The position numbers and the translations under genes are program-made. Below, in pieces: positions 30,396 to 40,439 of a DNA stretch of 64,000 nucleotides. Under the pieces are notes generated by a model that saw only the letters and a list, made by a program, of their open reading frames with translations, made no database searches and was not told where the DNA came from. Numbering within the stretch: the stretch's first letter is position 1; each line of letters opens with the position of its first letter. The DNA lies in assembly GCF_947242115.1 (NCBI RefSeq), contig NC_074715.1, forward strand, positions 27,258,376 to 27,322,375, in the 5' to 3' direction. Origin of the DNA: Biomphalaria glabrata (Eukaryota > Mollusca > Gastropoda > Planorbidae).

Positions 30396-31999
30396 TTTGT
30401 CTTCTAAACAGCTACTTAAACAAAGAAAGTTATCTCCTTTTAGTTTCAAAGAGTCATAACACAATTTCAACTGAGCAACTTCTTCCAGAAGGCTAGCATT
30501 GCCTGGTTCCAAAGTATTTACCCTCTTTAGAAGATCTGTAATAAAGTCTTCATTAGTTTGCACAGTGACATCTCTAGTCTTCTCCTCAATGGTGGTGTCC
30601 TGGGGTAAAAGAGGTTGTCTAAAAGGAAACAAAATATATTTAAGTGTACAGTCAAACATGATCATCATAAAAATATTTACAATTAAGATAAAAAAATGTA
30701 AAACATAATTACTGAAGTATTTCAAAACATTTACCTAAATTCATATTTGGTCTTTTTTCGGCTTGGTGTACTTTTGGAAAAAGAAAACTTGGTCGGCACA
30801 GCACCAGGCTTTAGAAGTCTGCGATCTAAATGGAATATATAATAATATAATGTATATTAGTTATAAAACAAATTTTTTTTTTTCAAAATAATCTACATGA
30901 AAGTTACTAGACCTATAGATCTATATACCATCTGAAAATAAGCCATATAAACCTAATAATACATATGAATAGGGAGGCCTACAGATTAATTATTAACATT
31001 AGATCCACTATTTTTTTCCTACTTGTAGGAATCTAAGTTGATATTTAATATACTACTACCGTACTAGATTGTAACTAGATCAGAATTTAGCAAATATTAA
31101 TAGTAATAATAATAGGCTGTTTAGTATTATTTAAAGTCGAATCAACGCTAATAGAATTCTATAGTCTATATCTTATTCTATAGATTGACTAGATCCATCT
31201 AGTTACTAGTAGATCTACTTTTCTACTAATTTCTAGTCTAGGTCAGTCTAGTCACTAATGACACTAGTCTAATCTAGAAATATGAAATATTCTATCTAGA
31301 CTAGATCTAGTTGTTTTATTATTTACATGCTCTTTAAATTTAATTTATAAACTTTGAATAATAATCAGATTTAAAAATCTAGGTCTAGATCTAATTCTGA
31401 TTGTAAATTCAATAGAATTAGAATAAAAAAAATATAGATCTAGAGTTCTAGACTCTAGTCTAGAATAGTAGAATATGTCTACAGATTCAGATTATACAGT
31501 ATAGATTTGAGTAGATCTAGAATAATCTAGATCTAATTAATATTTTAAACTATTTTGTCTAGATCTAGATTCTCTAGACTTGTATAGATCTAGTGATTCT
31601 AGTCAATCTAGATTCTTATCATGTAGATATAGATCTAGGCCATTTTTTTCTAGGCCTACTTGTCAAAGACTTAAATATCATCGTATTACTACTACTACTA
31701 TTATATTAGTATAATACTTCTAGATCTAGAATATAAATATAGATTAGATCTAGATTCTATAGATTATAGATCTATCTACTTACTTGTAAAAGGCTGGTAA
31801 ATAAAACAGTCCTCCTCAAAATGCTCTGAACATATTACTGTACACTATTACAGAGTGTACACTTGCAGTGAAGTTTTTTCGTTTCAGTTTGACAACCCAT
31901 TCTTTACATAGCTTTGGATTGTTCACAGGAAAACGATGAAAACCTTTTTTTTTTTTTCCATTCTTTTTTATGTTCATAATTATTAGTCAAATGCCCCAT
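30384..31999 (-). pseudogene. THAP-domain gene, three exons, broken
   Basis: Exons 31784-31999, 30735-30825 and 30384-30618 join in phase at GT-AG sites. Exon 1 shows NNYEHKKEWKKKK, then GFHRFPVNNPKLCKEWVVKL, KRKNFTASVHSVI and CSEHFEEDCFIYQPFT. Exon 2 gives RRLLKPGAVPTKFSFSKS and exon 3 a helical tail, TNEDFITDLLKRVNTLEPGN to CLEDKLLL. This is a THAP zinc finger (C2CH, then FHRFP, W, CSxHF and the closing PGAVPT). The first CxxxxC pair is absent, the frame shifts at the poly-A run after KKKK, and a 13-base tandem duplication (GTGTACAGTAATA) shifts it again before CSEHF. It is a pseudogene unless the assembly is wrong. Exons 2 and 3 are intact. Confidence 0.65.
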
Positions 32000-32053
32000 C
32001 TTTCCAGTACTAATCTATACTATTCTATACACACAAGTGAATAGTTGATGGTT

Positions 32054-32063
32054 GTCACGTGAC
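32054..32063. promoter_or_regulatory. GTCACGTGAC palindrome (E-box/CLEAR-type), right arm
   Basis: The same 10-base palindrome as in the left arm, 55 bases upstream of the THAP-gene start. Both genes therefore begin immediately downstream of an identical site in the inverted arms, which suggests the arms double as their promoters. Confidence 0.45.
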
Positions 32064-32214
32064 CGTACGTTTCGGTGAATGAGGTCCATTGGCCTATTTT
32101 GACCATTGGTATTGAAAATTTTGCAGGGAAGTTGTAAGGGGCGCACCGTATGATGAAATAAAACAAAAATTAGAGCATTGTATAGCCTAGTTGTGTAGCC
32201 ACCCTCTCTAATAA

Positions 32215-32680
32215 ATCTGTCTTCTTCCTAACTTCACCTAGATCTAGTAGCTGAGCTACTTTTTTTCTTTCTAACTTCACGTAATATTGGAACTGTCTTC
32301 TTCCTAACTTCACCTAGATCTAGTAGCTGAGCTACTTTTTTTCTTTCTAACTTCACCTAGATCTAGTAGCTGAGCTACTTTTTTTCTTTCTAACTTCACG
32401 TAGTATTGGAACTTTCTTCTTTCTAACTTCACGTAGTATTAGAACTGTCTTCTTTTTAACTTCACGTAGTATTGGAACTGTCTTCTTTCTAACTTCACGT
32501 AGTATTGGAACTATTTTCTTTCTAACTTCACGTAGTATAAGAACTGTCTTCTTTCTAACTTCACGTAGTATTGGAACTGTCTTCTTTCTAACTTCACGTA
32601 GTATTAGAACTGTCTTCTTTTTAACTTCACGTAGTATTGTAACTGTCTTCTTACTAACTTCACGTAGTACTGGCTTTTAT
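32215..32680. repeat. 33 bp minisatellite with a longer CTAGATCTAGTAGCTGAGC subtype
   Basis: The unit is TCTTCTTTCTAACTTCACGT then AGTATTGGAACTG (33 bp), about 9 copies from 32385. The left part mixes this with a 60-66 bp form containing CACCTAGATCTAGTAGCTGA, GCTACTTTTTTTC. Confidence 0.9.
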
Positions 32681-33890
32681 TAATTTTATATATTAGTTTG
32701 AGCAGTCATTATATTCATCACTCATTATTTGATCATAATAAAAATGATATAATATTGGCCTATTTCATGACATGACTCAATCACTCTTTTTTCATTACAA
32801 ATATATAGGCTAGTTTGTAGCTATCAATCGATAGAAAAATGAACTGCTTTGTTAAGGTAAAGCAGTTGAAAAGGGAAGAGTGCAATGGGCGATTACACTG
32901 TTGACAACATGAATAAAATAATGAGATGTTTGAATCGGGACACACAAAAAAAAAAGAGACAATGTTGACCCAGATTCATAAATATAAATAGACATCGTCG
33001 TCAACACATCTAAAACATTCCTCGGAAACTTTTTTTTCAATTTACCATACTCACGCGATTTAAAAAATTAAAACAAAAAATACATTGAACATAGTATCTG
33101 ATTTTATGACTACTTAACTAACATCCACATTGGAAGTAGCCTGTGTGATCAAAATAAATACTTTGAATCATAAATAAAAATTCTGAAAAAAAAAAAAAAC
33201 GGAAATGTTCAAGAGCACTTTCGTTTTGTTCAACAGTGTGCTTGCGCGTGTGTGTGTGTGTGTGGATGTTTAAGTAGCAGCTTACATTAATCAAAGCGGT
33301 TTCTCAACCCACTTGTTGATCAAAGCAGTAAATCTTTACCGATGAAATCGAGTCAACAACAAAGGTGACAGGACATATCAGACGTGGTCTACTGTAGTCG
33401 TAACTCTTCAAGCTGTTCCACCAGTTTAGGCAGCGAATCAAAGTTAAATATTTACATGAATCCACAAGTGCTCTTCGCTCCTTGTTAACCTCCGTAACAA
33501 CACAAAAATGTACACTTCCAGAGAGGTATTTGAATCGTGCATACTTTGATAGACTAGCTTCATCTGAAACAGCTCTAGAACGTTGTAAATACATTCAAAA
33601 CTTTTTGATTCAATACAAGCTGCAGTTGATCAGTTTGATAATAGAATAGAAATGAGTAAAGTAGTACCCCTAGTACCTATGACCAACAAACCTATGACCA
33701 ACTCACCTGTGATCTACTAACCTATGACCTCCAACAAAACTCATCATATTTGGGATATACCTAGAAAGTGGTCTCGGGGGAGGGAGGTACCAGTGGATTG
33801 AGTTTCCTTTGTAAAGACCATATACAATCATTATTGTTTTTTTTTCTGTTGTTTCCATGTTATTTATATATTTTTTACAAAGCGTGTATC
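32681..33890. other. Stretch with no supported gene
   Basis: AT-rich DNA with a short (GT)n run at 33247-33265. The minus-strand frame at 33304-33594 (96 codons) has no motif, splice context or composition that I can defend as coding. Confidence 0.5.
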
Positions 33891-33894
33891 AATT

Positions 33895-33970
33895 CACTTG
33901 GTCTGTCTGTCAGGTACACATTTTGTACACGTTAGTTTTCCCATTCTCAGGTCAAGTTGAAACTTTGCAA
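33895..33970 (-). repeat. Dispersed repeat R2, fragment
   Basis: Reversed: AATTTGCAAAGTTTCAACTT, GACCTGAGAATGGGAAAAC, AACGTGTACAAAATGTGTAC, CTGACAGACAGACC. It matches 20735-20880 and 63795-63900. Confidence 0.65.
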
Positions 33971-34154
33971 ATTATTTATTTCCCAAACAAAACATGAATC
34001 AATAAAAAAAAAAATTATTAATTGATAAGTGGTAATTAATTATTTTTGTTTGATATAGCAACAAGAAAATAAATATTTCCGTAAATGCCCAGTTCTTTCC
34101 GATAAATACGTTGTTGTTGTTTTTTAAAGTATTTTTTTTTATTTTACTTGTTTT

Positions 34155-34645
34155 AGTTCTTTGTAGCCAACTTGTTTCTGGCAAGTATTTGATTGTATTT
34201 CTTTGTAGCCAACTTGTTTCTGGCAAGTATTTGATTGTATTTCTTTGTAGCCAACTTGTTTCTGGCAAGTATTTGATTGTATTTCTTTGTAGCCAACTTT
34301 TTGTAGCCAACTTGTTTCTGGCAAGTATTTCATTGTATTTCTTTGTAGCCAACTTGTTTCTGGCAAGTATTTGATTGTATTTCTTTGTTGCCAACTTGTT
34401 TCTGGCAAGTATTTGATTGTATTTCTTTGTAGCCAACTTGTTTCTGGCAAGTATTTGATTGTATTTCTTTGTAGCCAACTTGTTTCTGGCAAGTATTTGA
34501 TTGTATTTCTTTGTAGCCAACTTGTTTCTGGCAAGTATTTGATTGTATTTCTTTGTAGCCAACTTGTTTCTGGCAAGTATTTGATTGTATTTCTTTGTAG
34601 CCAACTTGTTTCTGGCAAGTATTTGATTGTATTTATTTGCACATA
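34155..34645. repeat. 42 bp minisatellite, about 12 units, open on both strands
   Basis: The unit is TTTGTAGCCAACTTGTTTCT, GGCAAGTATTTGATTGTATT, TC. One unit carries a partial duplication (TTTGTAGCCAACT repeated, near 34290). Because 42 is a multiple of three, several frames stay open on both strands (for example YNQILARNKLATKK on minus). There is no start context, no domain and no splice site, so I treat it as non-coding. Confidence 0.95.
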
Positions 34646-34754
34646 AATATCTGTCCATCGCATTGTTTAATTTAGACTTTTATCATTTTAGCCTTCCAAC
34701 ACAATCAGGTGATTGAGTCTACTGGGAAAGATGTTTGTCAGTCTGCATTGCTTT

Positions 34755-34850
34755 TTGTTTTACAAAGCTTCTATCAACTCAGTTTGTTTGAACACGTGAT
34801 TTCTCCGACACCCAATCTCGGATCAAGCTGAAATTTGGCTCAATTATGTT
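34755..34850 (-). repeat. Dispersed repeat R2, second minus-strand fragment
   Basis: Reversed: AATTGAGCCAAATTTCAGCT, TGATCCGAGATTGGGTGTCG, GAGAAATCACGTG, TTCAAACAAACTGAGTTGATA. It lies 0.8 kb from another R2 copy in the same orientation, with the 42 bp minisatellite between them. Confidence 0.65.
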
Positions 34851-34894
34851 TTTTTTTTTTGACAACACAAGAATCAATAATAAAAAAAAATAGT

Positions 34895-35490
34895 TGGTTG
34901 TTGTTGGCCTCCTTCAGTCGTAGTATGACTATGGTTCATCTCGCACACTTCCTCTTGTGGCTCTGGAGCCCTATTTTGGAGAGACACTCCCGTCCACAAA
35001 TATCGCAGGTTAAGGTGGCTATCACTTTGGTGGTAGAGGAGCCGGCGGTTTTTCGTATGGCACGCTTTTCTATTAGAGCTATAAGGCCCATGTTTTCTCG
35101 CTGTCCATAGCTTTCTTGGTCACCATCTCTCTCCACGTAGTGCGGTCTAGTCTAGGGTATGTCTTCCCAATGGTAAGTATCAATATTCACTGTTTTGAGG
35201 TCCAGTTTTATTACATCCACGTAACGGAGGTGGGGGCGGCCAGTTTTTCTTGAGCCAGACGCGAGTTGAATGACTTTCGGGATGCGATTGTCGTCCATTC
35301 GGCGAACATGTACAAGCCAGCGCAGGCGGCTTTGTTCGAGGATTGAGGATTGTAAAGATGCTGTGAAGACCCGTTCGCAAACTCTCTCTTGCAATGTGAT
35401 TTTCAAGATCCTTCAGAGAGCGCAAGTGGAAAGAGTTTAGTTTTCACTCTTGCTTTGCGTAGGTAGCCCGCGACTCACTGCCGTAAAATA
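34895..35490 (-). mobile_element. LINE 3' end with C-terminal C2H2 finger, family L-b
   Basis: The minus strand encodes SESRATYAKQE, KLNSFHLRSLK, then LRWLVHVRRMDDNRIPKVIQ, LASGSRKTGRPHLRYVDVIK, LDLKTVNIDTYHWEDI, then (after a frame change near 35145) RAIRKTAGSSTTKV and CDICGRECLSKIGLQSHKRK with a stop near 34936. This is the complete C-terminal part of a LINE ORF2 with its closing zinc finger, 5'-truncated and frameshifted once or twice. The 3' UTR is about 40 bases and ends near a CCAAC repeat at 34895. Confidence 0.8.
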
Positions 35491-35494
35491 AATA

Positions 35495-35880
35495 AATTAT
35501 GGCTTTTATATAGCGCTACTTTCATGCTTATAGCATGCTCAGAGCGCTTTGGTCCAATCTCAGTTGTGGACCAGTGGGGGAAAGGGGGTATCTAGGAGAA
35601 CACACAATATATTATTATGCAAGCTTCTCTAGTCATAAGTTCCTCACAAGCATAGCGGTTAGCACGTCGACCAAGGAAGCGTGAGACACGAGTTCGAATA
35701 CAGGTCGTCCCCGTTTTTATTTTAAAACGCTTTTAAGAACCAATTACGTTAAAATCCACCCAGATAACCTTTTCTTTCTCTCCCCCCCCCCCTTTCCCCT
35801 TCATAACTGTTACAGATTAGTGATAGGATCATAGAGTATTTGAGAAAACTAAAAGCATGAAATAGCGCTAAACATAATTG
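35495..35880 (+). mobile_element. Composite SINE-like repeat bounded by inverted TAGCGCT...TTCATGC
   Basis: The left edge is ATATAGCGCTACTTTCATGC and the right edge (35850-35877) GCATGAAATAGCGCTAAAC, inverted to each other. Inside at 35645-35715 is a tRNA-like head: AGCATAGCGGTTAGCACGTC (A-box-like) and CACGAGTTCGAATACAGG (B-box-like), followed by a poly-C run (35784-35795). It could be a SINE inserted into a short DNA element or a chimeric SINE. Confidence 0.55.
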
Positions 35881-36029
35881 ATATCACAGATTGATAGTTG
35901 TTGATCTAGATATTTACAAATTTAATTCGATGACTGATCCAAACTAATTGATACAATTACTATTACACTTCCTTTAAGCTTTGTGAGTTTTTTTAAAGTA
36001 TTTATTTATGTTTTTCTTGTTTAATCATT

Positions 36030-36130
36030 CCCATCACTAGACTTCCTTTCGTAAGTAGTTTCAAGGTATTAGCACGACTCTCTAGACTTAGTTTCGTAAG
36101 TCGTTTCAAGGTATTAGCACGACTAAGCCC
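36030..36130. repeat. Two tandem 42-48 bp units (TTTCAAGGTATTAGCACGAC)
   Basis: CGTAAGTAGTTTCAAGGTAT and TAGCACGACT recur as CGTAAGTCGTTTCAAGGTAT and TAGCACGACT, separated by TCTAGACTTAG-type sequence. Confidence 0.75.
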
Positions 36131-36256
36131 CTGTAAAGAAGTTTTCAATATCAGGATGATCCAAGCCGACGTCTTTAACTTTTTAGTCATTGCGCACGGA
36201 TTTAATTGCCACATCGAACTAATCTATTTATCATTATCATCAGTGTACCCGAGAAC

Positions 36257-36350
36257 TTAACTCTTTCAGTGCGAATTATTTTGATATAAAAAAAGTTTTC
36301 CATCATTTACAGTTTACACGGTTAACGTAACGCCGCACTGAAAGAGTTAA
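36257..36350. mobile_element. 94 bp TTAA-bounded MITE (piggyBac-like)
   Basis: The ends TTAACTCTTTCAGTGCG (36257-36273) and CGCACTGAAAGAGTTAA (36334-36350) are perfect inverses over 17 bases, each including TTAA, the piggyBac target site. The interior is AT-rich and non-coding. Assignment rests on the TTAA target and small size; CCCT-type piggyBac ends are not evident. Confidence 0.75.
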
Positions 36351-36914
36351 GTATAAAAGTTGTCTTGGTTGGTATGAACAGCAAAGCAAAGATTTGATCA
36401 TTCTATGAATATACTAAAATCTGAACATTTCACAGAGACCATTAATATTGTCTGACAGGCTGGGTTGAAATGTGACCGGAGTGCAGCGCATTGCATGCCC
36501 CTGACCTAACAACTTAAAAAGAACATTCATTTAAACATGTGGGGAAATGTAGCAACAGCCTTCCAATGGATACAAGTGTGAGAGATGAAACATGAGAGAA
36601 ACACGACTCCAGTTCAAACAAAATCCAAGGACACACAAGACCAAAAGACAAAGCGATAATTGTAACTTTTAGATGAGCCCCAAAAAAAAAAAAATGTCAA
36701 GAGAGGTAATTATGCCAAGGGAAGTAATTATGTCTTGTTATTTAATTGGAGAGAAGGCGATAACAAGATTTTTTTTTCAAGTGGGTTTGTAAAAATAATA
36801 ACAGGCCTTCACGTAGAACAATTTTTTTTTTTAAATTCTGATTTGAAGCTATAATGTATTTATTTTACTCCTGTGTCTGATATACATTTTGTTTGACAAA
36901 AAACATTGAACTGG

Positions 36915-37145
36915 TAAGTGCAACACGGACGGTGAGAGGTAAAAGTGACAACATACACAAACCTAGACTCTCGGGGCATTGTTTCTCAAACATAGGACTG
37001 TGAGAGGTAAAAGCGACATCATACACAAACCTAGACTCTCGGGGCATTGTTTCTCAAACATAGGACTGTGAGAGGTAAAAGTGACAACACACACAAACCT
37101 AGACTCTCGGGGCATTGTTTCTCAAACATAGGACTGTGACGCCCC
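36915..37145. repeat. 68 bp minisatellite, about 3 units
   Basis: The unit is GTGAGAGGTAAAAGTGACAA, CATACACAAACCTAGACTCT, CGGGGCATTGTTTCTCAAAC, ATAGGACT. Unit 2 has GCGACATC in place of GTGACAAC. Confidence 0.9.
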
Positions 37146-37708
37146 CACTACAGTGAAAGAATGTCATGCCCGCCTTCTCAGACAGCAAGGGGATCTGGAG
37201 GAGCACTGCATTCTCTCCGACAGGTTGAGAAAAGCTGATTTAGAGCATGATAAATTATCTCAAGTCTTGAAACCAATCATCAAATGTCTGGGTGTCAGAC
37301 GACATAGCAAATAAAACAAAAGTTCCATTGTTTATGTTATATAAAAGTGATTCACGCAATTTGTAACATTAAAAAAAAGACAACATCAATGTGAGACATG
37401 GGAGCAAAACAAAACAAAAAAAGAACAGCTATTTAATTTACATTTAAGTTGTTTTTTTTTTTTTTTTTTGCTTTGTTTTAAAATATTCCTAAAAGTATTT
37501 TGTTGATTAAAGTCATAGATGTAGAACTGTTATTAATATTTTATGAGTTTCCGATTCTCATGTTTTCAAAGATTCAGAATTTCTTTCTGGACATTAGACT
37601 ACAGTAGATGGTAGCAGGCAACCGTACGCAGCGCAAACCAAAGCACAATTTCAAAGCAATGAAAGTGTCTATGTGTATTAATAATTCTAATGATAGTGCT
37701 GAGAACGT

Positions 37709-38033
37709 TGATGTACACATGATGAGTGGAAGTAATCTCCTCAAATGTTACCATGCTTTAGTTGATGTACACATGATGAGTGGAAGTAATCTCCTCAAAT
37801 GTTAACATGCTTTAGTTGATGTACACATGATGAGTGGAAGTAATCTCCTCAAATGTTAACATGCTTTAGTTGATGTACACATGATGAGTGGAAGTAATCT
37901 CCTCAAATGTTAACATGCTTTAGTTGATGTACACATGATGAGTGGAAGTAATCTCCTCAAATGTTAACATGCTTTAGTTGATGTACACATGATGAGTGGA
38001 AGTAATCTCCTCAAATGTTAACATGCTTTAGTT
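37709..38033. repeat. 54 bp minisatellite, 6 units
   Basis: The unit is TTGATGTACACATGATGAGT, GGAAGTAATCTCCTCAAATG, TTAACATGCTTTAG. Six units in near-perfect register; unit 1 has TTACCATG for TTAACATG, which leaves its frame open. Confidence 0.95.
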
Positions 38034-38111
38034 GTTCTGTTGTTTTTTGTTTTTTTTTAGAAATGCACGTAGGCCTCATTTCTATTTCTTAATTTACTGT
38101 ATAGTTTCCTT

Positions 38112-38423
38112 TTTGAAAGAAAGTCTGTGTCAGTGTTATGAAGTGTACGTGTGTGTTTGAAAGAAAGTCTGTGTCAGTGTTATGAAGTGTATGTGTGTGT
38201 TTGAAAGAAAGTCTGTGTCAGTGTTATGAAGTGTACGTGTGTGTTTGAAAGAAAGTCTGTGTCAGTGTTATGAAGTGTATGTGTGTGTTTGAAAGAAAGT
38301 CTGTGTCAGTGTTATGAAGTGTATGTGTGTGTTTGAAAGAAATTCTGTGTCAGTGTTATGAAGTGTATGTGTGTGTTTGAAAGAAAGTCTGTGTCAGTGT
38401 TATGAAGTGTATGTGTGTGTTTC
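38112..38423. repeat. 44 bp minisatellite, 7 units
   Basis: The unit is TTTGAAAGAAAGTCTGTGTC, AGTGTTATGAAGTGTATGTG, TGTG. Variants are GTGTACGTG in two or three units and AAATTCTG in one. Confidence 0.95.
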
Positions 38424-39510
38424 AGAGGTAACGATGAGAAATGGCAGCGTTAGTGTTTGGTGCTGAAGAATGAGGAAACCACAAGCTGGTCTATGAAGAA
38501 GTCGCGAGGGTTAAATAGTTAAAGGGGTTTTGGACAGACGACTCCGAGACGTGCTTGAGCAGTGAGTTGGATGTTGTTGGAGAGATCATCTCTTAGTTTA
38601 TTATTATTATGACTGATCTATATCCGAAGTTGAATCTGTTTATATATTATGAATAAAAGATTTATTAAATTTTGTTTAAAGAAAGAAGTTTGTTCAATGT
38701 ATTTAAAGTTAGTTCATTTAAATATAATACGCCTACATCGGTTTAGTTGTACTAGCTGTTAGTACCTACAAACCACCAACCGACTATTAACTGCCAGGTA
38801 GTATGGCATCGAATTTGAATTTTTTTCTGAAGATTGAATTATTTTTTCTTGATTTTAGAAAGCCCCCCCCCACTCACCTTTCTTAGTTTTCTCTGATCCG
38901 ACAACATTGACGATGCTGGCAACGGAAACAGGTCAACTCTTAATTCACATGCTCTGTGGACTTAAGATTCGAAGGAAACTATCAGTAGTAGCCTAGTATT
39001 GCCTGCCATCGCCTACGTCACGTAACACTGACCTATGTAAATAGTCTTTGTGATTACTCTGTAACAGTGAGGCAGAGCGTAGTTTTTTTTAGGCTAGAAA
39101 GGTGACGAACCAAATATTTCGAGCCTGTATTTGAGGATGATCATTTTAGACTCGACCTTATTCTAGATAAATTGTGTCGCCTTTAAAGAAAGTATGAACT
39201 ATAATTAACTAACTCTAGTTTTAGTTTAATTAAATACCTTAAATGCATTAACGTGATGGTTGCTTTTTTTTTCGTTTAAAAGAAACATTCACTATAACTG
39301 CTGCAATCATGTCGTCTGGAGTCTGAATCCAAAATTCTGTATGTGTCTTCAAGAAAAACAAAGAAACAAAATATGCCTATTGTAATGATTAATATAATTT
39401 GTTTAACATTCATGAGTTTCTTTTGCTTATCAGTTCTTAAATTCCTTTTTTTTACACTTTCTTCCTTGGTGGAAAAAGATGGTCAGAAGTTGGAAGTCTG
39501 GACATTTCTG
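38424..39510. other. Stretch with no supported gene
   Basis: Moderately GC-richer DNA at 38424-38560 followed by AT-rich sequence containing AATAAA at 38651. No motif-bearing frame was found. The 149-codon plus frame from 39343 is mostly low-complexity hydrophobic codons and runs through a tRNA-like repeat. Confidence 0.45.
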
Positions 39511-39514
39511 AAAC

Positions 39515-39605
39515 AGGCAGTAAAGATGATAGAGCGTCACTATAATAACGCGATCACCGTGGGTTCGATCCCCATAATTTTATTCCATGACGATCCGATC
39601 CGACC
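39515..39605 (+). mobile_element. tRNA-like SINE head fragment
   Basis: GATGATAGAGCGTCACTATA, ATAACGCGATCACCGTGGGT, TCGATCCCC resembles a tRNA A box (TAGAGCGTC) and a B box (GGTTCGATCCC). It is followed by a run of degenerate GATCCGATCC/ATTCGATCCC words. It is not a full tRNA: no acceptor pairing could be drawn. Confidence 0.45.
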
Positions 39606-40139
39606 AGATCCAAGCAGATTCGATCCCATAAGAGCCGAATCAATTTTATTTAAACATAAAGAAGCGATTGATTTAGTTTTTCAAATGTTTTGTTACTTGT
39701 TTTTGTTGTTAATGTTAATTATTTTGTTAAGACAAATGTTGATTACAATTTTTTTGTTCTTGCTTCCAAATCTAAAAAAATTTCAGTCCTAATCTAACTT
39801 GTCGTTTAGAGAGACATTACACACTAGCCATACTCTTATAGCTATACTGCATTATCCTAACATTATAAAGATTCCTGACATGTTTCATTGACTGCTTTAA
39901 GCCATTCATGGTCTTTTTAGTGTTTTCAATTGAAATTCACTGGTATTAAAACGTGAATAGTTTAGTATTGTACTGGACATCTCTGCAGCTTATATGCCTT
40001 TTGTACTAATCCTCGGCCACCAGGACGGACGGGAAACATGTTAATGTTTTTTTTAATAATCTGCTTGGCCAAGCATTTAATGTGAATAAATATATACGGA
40101 TGCTTCCATTATGGACAGAGAAATTATTGGGTCACCAGC

Positions 40140-40300
40140 GTTGATTCTTTCACCATTTGTCTCTGTATGCTGCTGTGGGTCGTTGTGCTGGCCACATGAC
40201 ACCCTCGTTAACCGAGGGCCACAGAAACAGATGACCTTGACATCATCTGCTCTAGAGAAGGCAAGGTCTAAAAGGGGAACTTGACTTTTACATTCAGCAA
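40140..40300 (+). mobile_element. SINE family S-a, body fragment
   Basis: Reversed: AAGTTCCCCTTTTAGACCTT, GCAGATGATGTCAAGGTCAT, CTGTTTCTGTGGCCCTCGGT, TAACGAGGGTGTCATGTGGC, CAGCACAACGACC. It matches the body of the copies at 25195-25480 and 50870-51125 but in the opposite orientation, and the tRNA head has been lost or replaced by unrelated sequence to the left. Confidence 0.65.
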
Positions 40301-40439
40301 GTCTGTCTATGTGTGTCCATTGATTGACGTCATCAAAAGTCTGCCAGCCTCGGGTTCTAGTATTGATGTGTACACTGTACAAATTAAAACCTTTATGTGG
40401 TGACTTGCTTGTAACACAGTCCAAATCAAATGCAGATAA

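Larger units (their letters stand above)
27868..32090. mobile_element. 4.2 kb element: convergent SWIM and THAP genes between CACGTG-bearing inverted repeats
   Basis: The left arm (27868-27925) carries AATGGACCTCATTCACC, a 23-base spacer and GTCACGTGACAACCATC. The right arm (32045-32090), reversed, carries the same two 17-base blocks around a 10-base spacer. A SWIM zinc-finger gene starts just inside the left arm and runs right; a THAP-domain gene starts just inside the right arm and runs left, and they converge near 30.0-30.4 kb. THAP fingers bind DNA and are found in P and Kolobok transposases and their domesticated relatives; SWIM fingers occur in MULE transposases and other proteins. No DDE core is visible, so this is a non-autonomous or decayed unit. 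Target duplications and exact outer ends are not resolved. Confidence 0.6.

Noticed and set aside
33304-33594. 96-codon minus-strand frame
   Set aside because: No motif, no plausible flanking exons, and composition like the surrounding DNA.
33999-34663. Long repetitive minus-strand frames (219 and 174 codons, KKYNQILARNKLAT repeats)
   Set aside because: They are two frames of the same 42 bp minisatellite, open because the unit is a multiple of three. No domain, splice site or start context.
38500-38700. Possible solo LTR (AATAAA in TG...-like sequence)
   Set aside because: No paired repeat, no TG...CA ends with a target duplication and no primer-binding site were found.
39343-39792. 149-codon hydrophobic plus-strand frame
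   Set aside because: Runs through a tRNA-like repeat and poly-T DNA; the hydrophobicity comes from T-rich codons. No family resemblance.
40077-40424. 115-codon minus-strand frame containing [15 protein letters not shown]
   Set aside because: Half of it is the SINE S-a body; the same nucleotide block occurs at 25195-25480 and 50870-51125 in other frames.
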